Source: Phallus indusiatus
Lineage: Eukaryota; Basidiomycota; Agaricomycetes; Phallales; Phallaceae
NCBI GenBank assembly: GCA_027605045.1
Contig: JAQFWX010000012.1
Coordinates: forward strand, 942,930-1,006,929
DNA length: 64,000 bases
Direction of reading: 5' to 3'
Position numbers and translations under genes: made by a program. This document shows positions 12,001 to 23,800 of this stretch, piece after piece. Under the pieces are notes generated by a model that saw only the letters and a program-made list of their open reading frames with translations, had not been told where the DNA came from and did no database searches. Positions within the stretch are counted from its first letter, which is position 1; the number at the start of each line of letters is the position of its first letter.

Positions 12001-15000
12001 TGAGGAAACCTATCGAGGGATGTGAAGCGCCTGAACTGAGGCCGCCACTAGGTCCGGAATTGCGCACAAGTGAAAGAATGATGACCTTGGCTAGAAAAAA
12101 GAACTTAAATATCATAAAAATATCATAACGCTGATGATAAACCGCCCGTAACATACCTTCTTCGCCTTGGAAGTTGTCTACTGTCCGTAACAAAACCTAA
12201 GCAATATGTATCAGATTATACCTTTTTTTTCAGAGAATATAAAAAAGAAAACCTTTTTGTTGACGGCTACACGTTCTACCCCAACTGGATCGTCCCGTTC
12301 TTCGCCATCATCATGTGCCGCAATTAAATCTTGATCTCGTTCGTCAATCAAAGTAATCACTTTGCCTGCTTACGCATCCCTCATGCGGACCAGCTGGCCT
12401 AAGTAAGCGCAGAGCACCACGATGTCTCCATCTCCAGAATAACACCCTTGTCTGCAAATACATCAGAATATTAGCAGCATTTCGCATAATCTGTCGGGAT
12501 CCCCACCGCAGTAAATAAAGGACCAAGGCGGTTGCCATTTCGACCTATGTATAAATTCAGTCTTATACGCACGGAAACCTACAAGGTATAATAGACAATC
12601 ACCTCAAAGGCATTATGTTTTGACATTGAGTCTTCTCCTCCTCCAGTCTCTTTATGTTCGTGTGTCATGAAGAATATATTCTTCGCCATACCTTTTACTG
12701 GAGGATATTCGGTGGTCGACGGATGATTTTGAAGAGATGGATAAAGAGTTTTTCTACACACGTTAGTTAGTTTGCAATTTCTTAGCGTCATCGAAACGAA
12801 CACACTTGATCAGGTTAGATATCGAAGGGTGCATGCGTCTTTGAACCTCTAACTGTGACATTGATAGTCCATTTGTTGAAAGTCTCTCCATCAGAGAGAC
12901 ATCGAATCGGTATAATAGATTCCCCTCCTTGCTATCGACAGAAAGACCTGTAGACAATTAAATCTCAATCTCGTTACGACAATTTTAATGTAACTTACTA
13001 TGATTAGTTAAATTAGGCCTTAGTTGAAGTGGATCTCCTATTAGGATAAGATGCTCGATGGATGGCACCAGACTGCCGAGTACGTGTGCTTCCAACACTT
13101 GGCCCGCTTCTTCGACTACGAGCACTTTCGGGGCGAAACTCTGCGAGATCAGTTAATAGATGTTTGATGATTAAGTGTAGGAAACTAGCCTTTAAAAGTG
13201 CTGAAAATTTAGCCGCACCTATATGGAATGAATGAGTGAAATGAGGGAGTGAACAAAATAATGCATACCGGTCGTCGTGCATCCTACAAGTTCGATCTTC
13301 TCCAATAATTGAAGTTTGAGCTACGGAACAATATTATACGGCGGATCTACGAAGTAAATAGCAATAAATTGTTACCTGATCTTTTATTTCATTATAGTCG
13401 GTTCTTTGCTTTTGATAAGCATCACGAAGGCGGTCGAATTTTTCTCTCTCCTCTTCAATCATGGTTTCTTTCAGCAATCCCCTCCAGTAGCTACTTAACT
13501 TCCTTCTTTCGGACTTGGACAAGCTCCACATGTTGACGGCAGGTTCTAGGAGTTCATCAAGAGATCTATCCGTCTGTGGCATTTCCGGCACATCGCCGGC
13601 TTCGAAGATTTGGTCCTCAAAATTTTCATCGTCCGTCAAACTTGCTTTCAGTTGTTCTTCAGGTTGTTCCTCTTCTCCCAAAAACTCCTCTGCCGGAAAA
13701 TCTTCTTTTGGCGATGCTTCTTGAGGTGGTACGTCATTCGTATTCGTCAATTCCCAATTTTTAATCCACGAAGATGCGGGCCCTGAATTCACCAGGCTAA
13801 AAAGAGAATCCACATCGAGCTCTCCATCTCCACCCTTAGCCTGTCCCTCTAAAACTGCGAACCTGTTTTCCCGAGGTTTATGATAATGAGACTGGTGCGT
13901 CTCAAGAACAGGTTGTCGAGCCCGCAGGAAGGCTAGGTCCCCGCCTTCCTCCCAAAACCCAAAGTACTGACTACCATCTTCTTCAGAATTGGAACCTTTG
14001 GGACCAACGGTGTCCCACTTCTCATCAGAAGAACGCGTCAGGGTGTGTAGTCGTTCTACCCAACCAGGTGGCCCGAAAAGAGATTCATAATGCTCGGGGT
14101 ATGAATCACAAAGATATTCCTCAACTCTCTTTGTCTCAATTTCCTGGCGCGTTACGTTCGTTAAGAGGTCTTTCAGATTTTCTTGAGTCTGTTTGAGTAA
14201 GCGAAATTGATCTGGGAGAATTCTACTTTGGTTTCTTTTGCCTTGAACGATCTCTAGTGTCTCGAGATTATACTGTGAAACGTGACTGTCTGCAGACCTA
14301 GATCCCAATCTCACGATCTGTTTTGTAATCCCGGAGTCAAGAACGGCAGAAAGCATATGATCCAAAGCGTGATTGGTGTAGGCAATCATGAGAATTGGAC
14401 CAACGTTATTCGCCTTAAGGACACGCAAAAGTTCTATCCCAATGTAAGTTTTTCCCGTTCCTGGAGGACTACGAGACGAGGATGAAGAATTTGAGTGTCA
14501 AGTCAGAAGAACTTCAAAGGTAAACTTACCCTTGAATTAATGATACCTCTCGAGACAAAGTATCAATTAATGCATTTGCTTGACTAGGATCGAGGCGACT
14601 ATCGTCTGATTGCAAACTCTCTCGGCAAGCATCAATAGAGGCTGGGTCATCCACACGAAGCAATACAGGTTGAGGGGGTGGCTGTTTGAATAAACAGCCA
14701 AGATCATAGGTGAATCCTGGAGAGATGGAATACTTTGGTGGATCAACTGTGGTTTCACGTAACGAGGAGGAAGGAATGAGGTATCTACTGAAGGGAATGG
14801 CAGTAGGTTCACGTCTGAGAGCCTCAAGAAAAGGTCGTATTGTTTCGAACATGACCGGAGATTCGATCAGCAATTGAGGTGTGTTCCTTTTTCCATTTCC
14901 ACCCGGACGTAGATCATCCAAAGTTTGTAAAAGTATATCCGGGTCAAAGAAATTGATCTGAATTCGAATGCATTCAGATGTTTCCTGAGATGACCTGACT

Positions 15001-17134
15001 AGCTCATCCCCCCAGCTGCTGACAATGCCGAGATACGCCTCCGCAGAAGCCCCTTCTCCGCGGACAAGACCGACAAGACTACCATGCATGAGACGTTTTC
15101 CACCCCGTCCTTCCCAAAATTTCCGACGGGACGAAGCCTGGTTAGATCGGGCACTTCCTGGAGGAGTATCGAGTGACATATCGACAATTATATCTTTTTG
15201 AGGATGAAAGTCGATCTTTGTCGCCACACAATTGGTGTAAACATTAAACATGATCTTGTTGTTTCCGCTCGTTCCTCCAATGTATCGACCCCCGTATTTC
15301 TCGATTAGCGTGGAAAGCATAGTCCTTTCGCCTCGAGGGGCAGTCATATCATCAAGGATACATTGAAGAGCCGTCCGCAATGGAGCACTGGATAATATGA
15401 TCAACATGAACCATCCCCCAAATGTTAGATAAAGGAATGCATACATAAGTTCCTCACGTAACAGTCGAAACTGAGTATCAAGCCATCTCTCCATAGTTCC
15501 ATCTGGAAGATGGTGGGGCGCCCCAATCACCGTCGAGGGAAGATATGGTTGCTGAGTCGAAGTCAGCTCTTCATGTGTCGGAGCAATGCGAATATCAGAT
15601 ATGTCTTCATAATCATTATCGTGCCTCGGACCGCCCTGTCGTAGGTTACCCGGTCCTTTGAAATTAGCGTTCATATAAGCCAATGCCGCAGCATTTGTAG
15701 CGTCGTTGACGGCGGGCAAAGGTTGATCGCCGGGAGACCGAGTTGCCAAAGTCTCCTCGGCTCTATTGGCAATAGTCATCAAGCTCCTGACTTGATCTTT
15801 TATGCACCGAATAGTAAAGGCACGGTTTTCGGGCGAGGTTTGGGAGGCCCAATCGTCTTGGAAAGTTGGGGGTTGAGCGTTGATTCCTTCCACCCAGATG
15901 GACAGCCATTCATCCAGTTTGCGAATGAGAGGGATAATATCTGGAGACTGTGCTAAAGCGTTTTTAAACCTGATCACGTACCTGACCAGACACTAGAGTT
16001 AGCTCTGAAGAAACTTGACAAGATCGAAGCTTACTCAAAAAGCACGGTAGAAAGCGCTGGGAATATGCGATTTCCCGTCAGGTAAGCTGGATGAGTAGAG
16101 GTATTCACGTCCTTGAAATCTCGATCATCAATTAACTTGTCCATGCATCTTGTCACAGTGTCCGCAAACGTTGCGAAGTCGTGATGAATTAATGAGTATA
16201 AGGAGCTAAATAAGATGTTAGATTTACGTGCATCATTGCTATTGCAATACTTGCTTGACATCACGACTAATAGTGCTTTTCACGACAAAATCGGACGCGA
16301 AGTACTTGTTCCCACAAAATCAGCAAAGCATCATCAGATTCGATAGTAACATACCATAATAAGACCAATGTAAGCATTCTGAAATGAAATCCGACTCAAA
16401 GAAGCTGTAGCATCAACGTCAACTTGTGGGTGATGAATAATCTCCACCAAACGGAGTAGGCCAGCTTTTCCAGGCTTTCTGTAAATGAGCGGTGAAACGC
16501 GAAGAATTATTCATAGCTTACTTCTGCAATGTTAGTAAGGAGCATCTATTGAAAATATTTGATTAGGTTCATAGCACCCACATATCAAATGCGAACGTTC
16601 AACGTTACCTGACCATCCTGTACGGTCTGTTCAAAAAGAGTCAATCGAAGTTGTGTTTTGCAGTCAATTTAAACTTACCCAGCCGTTCTCTTTTGTGGCG
16701 TTGCCCAATAACGCGACGAACGCGCATATTTCACGGTTCGGGGAACGTGATTTTTCAAAGCGAAAAGATGAGTCGAGGAACCTTCTTAGTCGGTTATGGA
16801 CTTGAATGGGATCACAATTTTCCGACACATTGGTGATAGGTTTAAGTTTTTCTATATCTTGTTCGCGTCGTCGTCGTGATTCATCTGATTCGGAGTCCGC
16901 ACTCTCTTTGCTCGTTTTGCTGGTGACTGGTTTTGTCTGGTGAATATAGCGACAGTTGAAGCCAAGGCGACAATTTCCCGTAGACCAGTAGTACCGACAA
17001 TGGCCTGGTGGTAGATCTATTGGAGTGTTATTTGGCTGCGAAGGCGAAGAGTCTCCATGAATAAATTGACAGCTGCTGCCACGACGACAGCCAGCTGGTG
17101 TGTTGAAAAACCTACAAGATACGGGACGAGACAT
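9089..17134 (-). CDS. ZNFX1/NFX1-type zinc-finger SF1 helicase, copy A (in-frame stop)
   Basis: Multi-exon gene, start ATG at 17134 and stop TAG at 9089-9091. The order is: two CCCH fingers in exon 1 (C-x8-C-x5-C-x3-H twice, 16679-17134); a long conserved N-terminal region (14528-15977); Walker A GPPGTGKT (about 14447-14470); the TNHALDHML segment; Walker B-like VVEEAGQVLE (about 13085-13130) followed by GDPLQLRP; the second RecA domain with VDNFQGEE and NRTNVALSRAQHG (about 11920-12190); NF-X1 Cys/His fingers (about 10890-11830); and an RZ-type finger, GHWYTCENGH..ECGGAM..CPEC (about 9160-9370). This is the ZNFX1 family. Relatives such as S. pombe Hrr1 and Neurospora SAD-3 work with RNA-dependent RNA polymerase in small-RNA silencing. 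In-frame TAA at 12372-12370 (TTA Leu in copy B: MRDALAGKV) should truncate it before the zinc fingers unless spliced around. The promoter region is also duplicated. Confidence 0.85.
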
Positions 17135-17568
17135 AGGTTAAAATGGACCGACTGATCGCGTAAAGTGGGATATTTATATAAGAAATTTGCTTTTTTTTTG
17201 GTTACCAAACAAACCTCTGCAGCCTCACGCCAAAAAAGCAGCCGAGCAGGGTAAATGCAAGGCTTGAAGATCACTGGAAAGAATTGAGCTCGAAGCACTG
17301 CTTCCACCGAGGACATTCCTGAACATAATAACAGAGAAGACTACTAATCCAATAAATACAATTTTTTAGTAAAGTTTAGTGACACAGTTCTTAGTGTGCA
17401 GATGCTGGAAATGGTTCATCAGGAAGGAACGGACCTTAGGAAGATCAAACGCGTTACGGTCACAGCCGCGGCCACGGTAAAACGTCTGAAACGGTGAACT
17501 CAATAAGACCTACAAGTCAAAACAAGGTGTCGTTTCTGTTACTAAAATTAAGATTTGGCAGCTTTAAC
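17135..17568. promoter_or_regulatory. Upstream region of copy A, duplicated with the gene
   Basis: A minus-strand TATA-like element, TATATAAATA (17171-17180), lies about 40 bases before the ATG. Blocks throughout this stretch match the region upstream of copy B in the same order: GGACT/CGACTGA, the TATA element, CACTGC..ACCGAGGACATTC, TCATCAGGAA, and CCTACAAGTCAAAACAA near 17510. The promoter was therefore copied together with the gene. Confidence 0.6.
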
Positions 17569-17654
17569 ACATGGTACATTTATACTGGATACATGGTACA
17601 TTTATACTGGATACATGGTACATTTATACTGGATACATGGTACATTTATACTGG
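17569..17654. repeat. 22-base minisatellite, four tandem copies
   Basis: The unit ACATGGTACATTTATACTGGAT is repeated almost perfectly four times; the last copy ends CTGGGTCC. The array sits exactly at the junction between the upstream flank of copy A and the downstream flank of copy B, so it may mark the breakpoint of the tandem duplication. There are no spacers, so it is not a CRISPR array. Confidence 0.92.
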
Positions 17655-17812
17655 GTCCATATTAGTCAAACAATAGGGGATCAGGCCTTCAGGCCCAAGA
17701 AGCTCAAGGCGATATTCATACTGTTCTACTGAGGCCCTCCTAACCATAGTCATGGTCTTGGCAATGAATCTATTATCCTTATTGAATGCATATGAACAAG
17801 ATTAACTTTGAT

Positions 17813-20800
17813 TCAACGACCCCATGACCAAGGGCTCTCCGAAGCACCTTCCTCTCTGGTAATCTCCTCCATCTCCACTGCTCTCCGGTTCGACACATTC
17901 AAATTATGTCCCGTGCCTCCAATCGGCGCTCTACATTCTGGACACAACGCTTGCTCCATAGCACCCCCGCATTCACTGTGCCGCCAAGTCAGAAAGAGAA
18001 GTAGATCTGCAAACAATCAACTCACCTAATGACATACATATGACCATTCTCGCAGGTATACCAGTGTCCCGTATGAGAAAATTCGAAAGCGCGGATTATT
18101 CCAGTGAGCTCATCGCGAGACACCGGCTGATAAAAGGTATCCCGCAAGAGCGAGTCCATCAGCTCTTCCCAGCATTCGAGCATCTTTCCACTCTGGTCTA
18201 TGAAATTGCTTTGAAGCCATTCCCGACCTTCTCCTTCCCGAGTTCGAGACATAAAGTCGTGGCAGGTATTTGAAATATTCTTTCGTGCTTCACCCACTTT
18301 TTTCGCTATCTCCCCGGCTAACTCTTCGCGTTCTGCCTTGGAATGAGACTGAAGCTTCCACATCTCGACATCAAAACGGAATTGTTCGAAATCGGCTCGA
18401 ATCTTTAACAGGTTTGAGCTGACGACCTGCCTGTGGCTCTCGGATTCTCGCGCAATCTCCAAAGCAAATTCAATATCTTGAACGCATGACACATATATGA
18501 ATCTGGTGAAGCTTCCCCATGTGAAAATGCCAGATTGCGAGTCAGATTGAACGATAAGGCTCAAAAGTTTTTCAGCAAATTCCGCGAGTTTGAATCTGAT
18601 TTTGATAGATAGCCAAAGGGCCTCGACGCTGGTTGATTAATTGTCAACATGTAATATCCTAGTGACCACAACTGTACAAACATACCAAAAACGCTTGTCA
18701 GCGCGCGGTGGGGGCCTCCCGACCTTTAGTCTGGCGATGCGCATGGCATTTTCTTCGGGATTTCTAGGGATATTGTTACCCTTCGTAAACGATTCCAACT
18801 CCATCTGATACAACGTAGATAGACCATTTTGGTACGCCATTAAATGCGCGGGACGTTGTTGTGTTATCTCTATAGAGCCCTCATAAGCCTTTAAGAGAAC
18901 ACCGAGCTTACTTCTCCATATGTCTGTAATCGCTTTCGGTACCATGAACGCATTCTTGTCTTTCGAGCCTTTCAGAGCAAATACATTGGTAGAAATTTTG
19001 CCCCTATTTGATACGTGAAGCTGTTTCTTCACCTCCACCAAAATGCGTTTCTTTGCCTTTTCGGATAAGGAGTGTGACTTTACTGCATCTTTGATCTTTT
19101 CTACGCTCGGGATGTCTGCGGTATCCAAATTAAAGGCTGACATCCTATTTTGCGCTGTATGGAGAGATTGGCTCATGTCCGACGCAACGTTCAGTTCAGC
19201 CATGTCCAGAGCACTACGCTTGAATGCTCTGCCGTACCGAGGAATCGTGATTGGTCTTCTGCAAGTAGGACAAGCTGGAGCCTTTTTAAACCCAGGCTCC
19301 TTGGATTGATCTTGGACACCAATCCAAAGCCCATTCGTTGCTTTCGAGTATAGGCTGTTTATCTCGCAAGTGCCGTCCAAAGTCTCCACAGTAAAGGTAT
19401 GGCCACAAGATAACGTCAAGATAAGTGTATCCAGATCATTTCCTGGTTCGATCTCGCCCAAAGTAGTTCCCATAACGAGATCAACCACATCAGTTTTTCG
19501 TTGATCCGATGCGCATAAGATACAGATTGAACAGGGTTCTCCGCACACTATATGCGCATCATCACGTCAGTGATAACGCAAACCCACACAACTGAAACGA
19601 AAAAAACATACAAGATGGACATTTGTGACCGCATTTTAGTACTTTAGTACATCTCTCATCACAGGGTAATCGAGTGCAGATGCTCCCACACGGGAGAGGA
19701 CAGGTGCCTCTATGCGGGCAGCTCCAGGTGCAAGGTTCTGCGCAAGGAGCACAAACTGTGTGGCATGGTTTCTTGCAGGTGGCATGTTCGCACGTTCTTT
19801 GGCAACGTTCCTCGCATTTTCGTGTGCATTCGTGATCAATCGAGCATGGAACCTTGCAAGGATGCCCACAGAAAAGAGTTCGTCGGCAGGGATGAGCGCA
19901 GTGTGAGATGCGGGGGATCGCAGAGCTTGTCGTTTTTTCGGTCATATCTTGGCACTGTCCGCATTTGGATTGGCATTTACGTCCACAGCATTCGAGATAG
20001 GTATCACATGGTTCGGTGCACCTGAACATATCCAGACTCAAACTGCACTCGACGAATCTTTTGTGTTCGCACGTTGTATAAGACTTCTCGACACGTTCAC
20101 GACATTTGAATTGGCTGAGATCGTCAGTCATATGACTAAAATGCAATTATCAGACTGCCAGTGCGACACAATATTGTTGAAAAGTCCTTACCATGGCACA
20201 GAAGTAGTATGTCCACATGGAAGAGATGTGTTGGCAATGGGATGCGTGCAAGTTCCACATCGTTCCCCGCATAACTTGTTGCAGGGATGCCCTTTGGGAC
20301 ATTGTCGCAAGCACTTTTGAAGGCAAGAGACAGAAAGATGATTTTCGTCGTCAGAATGGCACTTGAATGGACAAACATGTCCGCAGCGAAGTTGCTCCGC
20401 ACAAGGTCGCAAACATCCACCTAAACACATCATCAAACATGGAATCGCATAACAGCAAGCCAAATATATAGCTTACCATCTGGTGCCCATTGGGAAAGCG
20501 TATTTGGTTCAGTGATAATATTATGTTCTTGAGGATGCTTAAAGCATTGTATCGGAAAGCCATTCCCTACGCAGCCTTCTGTATCAAGAATATCTATTAT
20601 GTCTTTCCACATTGAAGATTTTTCGGATAAGTCTCCAGCGTTTCCCATAATATAAAGACCATGTTGAGCCCTTGAAAGCGCGACGTTAGTGCGATTCCTG
20701 CTTTTAAGAAAACCTATTGAAGAATGCAATGCGGCCGAATGCAGAACTTCATGTTCGTCGTCGCTTCCAGAATTGCGTACAAGTGATAATATGACAATCT

Positions 20801-23800
20801 TGGCTGAAAGTGGCATTTAATTACCATAATGCTCACAGCAACCACCTGCGAACCTACCTTCCTCGCCTTGAAAGTTATCCACCGTACGTAACAAGACCTA
20901 GTAACTCGTATCAAAATCAAAGAACTTTTGAAGAAAACATATAGATAGAAACCTTTTTGTTCACGGCTACACGTTCTACACCAATTGGATCATCCCGTTC
21001 TTCGCCATCCTCATGCGCTGCGATCATATCCTGATCTCTTTCATCAATCAAGGTGATGACTTTGCCTGCTAACGCATCCCTCATGCGAACCAACTGGCCT
21101 AGGTAAGCGCAAAGCACCACGATGTCACCATCTCCGGAATAACAACCTTGCCTATCAATGCGTCAAGATGCTAGTAACAGTTGACATAGCCCATCGGAGT
21201 CCTCACCGCAAAAAGTGAAGAACCAAGGCGACCGCCATTTGGACCTATGATTACATTTTTAATGTGCGTAAAAATCGCGAGGTATGATAGAGAGTTACCT
21301 CAAACTCATTATGTTTTGATACAGAGTCTTCTCCTCCCCCCGTCTCTTTGTGTTCATGTGTCATGAAGAAGATATTCTTCGCCATGCCTCTCACTGCGGG
21401 ATACTTAGTGGTTAACGGATGATCTTGAAGGGACGGATAGAGAGTTTTTCTGTGCACTAGTCAGTTTGTATCCTCAGTCATTGAAACGAACACACTTGAT
21501 TAAGCTAGATATTGAGGGGCGCATGCGCCTTTGAATCTCCAATTGCGACATTGATAGCCCATTTGCTGAGAGTCTCTCCATTAGAGAGACATCGAACCGA
21601 TACAATAATTTCCCCTCCTTGCTATCGACAGAAAGGCCTGGGAAAAATGAATTTCAATCTTGCCAAAAACGAATTAAAAATTTACTATAATTAGCCAAGT
21701 TAGGTCTTAATTGAAGCGGGTCTCCAATCAGAATCAGATTCTCGACGGATTGCACTAGACTACCGAGTACATGAGCTTCCAACACTTGGCCTGCTTCTTC
21801 GACTACGAGTACTTTCGGAGCGAAACTCTGCGAGAGTGTGTATAGAATATTTGACAGCAGTGAAATACAGAAGGCTAACCTTTAAAAGGGTGGAAAATTT
21901 AGCAGCACCTAAACGGAATTAATATTTGAAAAAAGGATAGACGATAATGTATACCAGTCGTCGTGCATCCTACAAGGTCGATTTTCTCCAATAATTGAAA
22001 TTTGAGCTGAGACAACTACGGTTATAAAGCAAGTCTACGAAGTAAATATCCTAATCCCACCTGATCTTTTATTTCATCATAATGAGTTCGCTCTTTTTGG
22101 TAGGTTTTACGAAGATAGTTAAAGGTATTCCTATCCTCTTCAACCATGCTTTCTCCTAACAATCTTTTCCAGTAATTACTCAGCTTCTTCCGTTCAGCCA
22201 TGGATAAGCTCCACATGTTGATGGTAGGTTTCAGGAGTTCGTTTAGAGGTCGGTCGGTCTGTGGCATTTCCGGTAATTTGCCAGTCCCGAAAATCTCATC
22301 TTCGAGAACATCTTCGTCTGCTTTCGATTGATCCGAAACTTGCTGTCTCTCTTGTGGCAGAGCTTCCTGAGGCAGAGCTTCCTGAGAATGCAAGTTGTCT
22401 GTAATCGTCAAATCCCAATTTTCAAACCACGAGGCTGCGAGACCTAAATCTACCAGGCTGGTGAGAGAGTCCGTATCAGTTTCTTCATCATCTGTGTCTT
22501 CATCTTCGTCGTTGACCTGCTCCTCTAGCACTGCAAATCTGTTTGTCAGAGACTTTGGATGAGAAGATTGGTGGGATTCAAGGGCAGATCGTCGAGCTGC
22601 CAAGAAGGTTAAATCCTCCGCTTGTTCCCAAAAACCAAAGTACTGGCTGTCATCGTTTGTGGAATTGGAACCTTTTGGGCCAACGACCCGCCATTCTTGG
22701 TCGGGAGAACGAATAGTAGTGCGCAGTAGCTCCACCCAAACAGGTGGCTCGAAGAGTGATTCGTAATGTTCCGGGTGCGAGCTATAGAGATATTCTTCGA
22801 CTTTCTTTGCCTCAAATTCTTGTCGCATTATCCTGCGTAGGAGGTCTTTTAGTTCTCCTTGAGTCTCTTTAAGTTGCCGGAATTGACTTGGGAGACTTCT
22901 ATCCTGGTTTCTTTGGCCTTGAACCGTCTCCAGTGTCTCGAGATTATATTTTGAAATGCGCTCGTCTGCGGACCTTGATCCTAATCTCACGATTCGCTCA
23001 GTGATCCCAGAATCAATGACGGCAGAAAGCATATGATCCAAAGCATGATTAGTGAAGGCAATCATAAGAATGGGACCGATGTTATTCGCCTTGAGGACAC
23101 GCAAAAGCTCTATGCCAATGTAGGTCTTTCCCGTTCCTGGAGGACTAAGGACGGCACTAAGTCAGAAGGCACAAAAACGCGAAAGTCTACTTACCCCTGA
23201 ATCAAGCAAGGCATTTGCTTGACTCGGATCAAGGCGACTTTCGTCTGATTGCAGACTTTCCCAGCAAGCATCAATGGAAGCTGGATCATCCACGCGAAGC
23301 AATACAGGTCGAGGAGGCGGCTGTTTGAATAAACAGCAGAGGTCGTAAGTAAACCCAGGGGAAGTAGAATACTTTGGTGGTTCAACTGTAGTGCCACTTA
23401 ACGAGGCGGAAGGAATGAGATATCTACTGAAAGGAATTGTAGTAGGTTCACGCCTGAGAGCCTCAAGAAAAGGCCGTATTGTTTCGAACATGACCGGGGA
23501 TTCGATCAACAGCTGAGGTGTGTTCCTTCCATGTCCACCCGGGCGTAGATCATCTAAAGTTTGTAGAAGTATATCTGGGTCAAAGAAATTGATCTGGATT
23601 TGAATCCGGTTGGCCGCTTCTTGTGATGACTTAACAAGGTCTTCCGCCGAGCTGCTGACAACGCCAAGATATGCCTTCGCAGAAGCTCCTTCTCCTCGAA
23701 CAAGACCAACGAGACTACCACGCATGAGACGTTTCCCTCCCCGTCCTTCCCAAAATTTCCGACGAGAGGAAACCTGATTAGATCGGGCACTTCCCGGAGG

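Noticed and set aside
17569..17654. Possible CRISPR array
   Set aside because: Direct head-to-tail units without spacers in a eukaryotic genome; a plain minisatellite.
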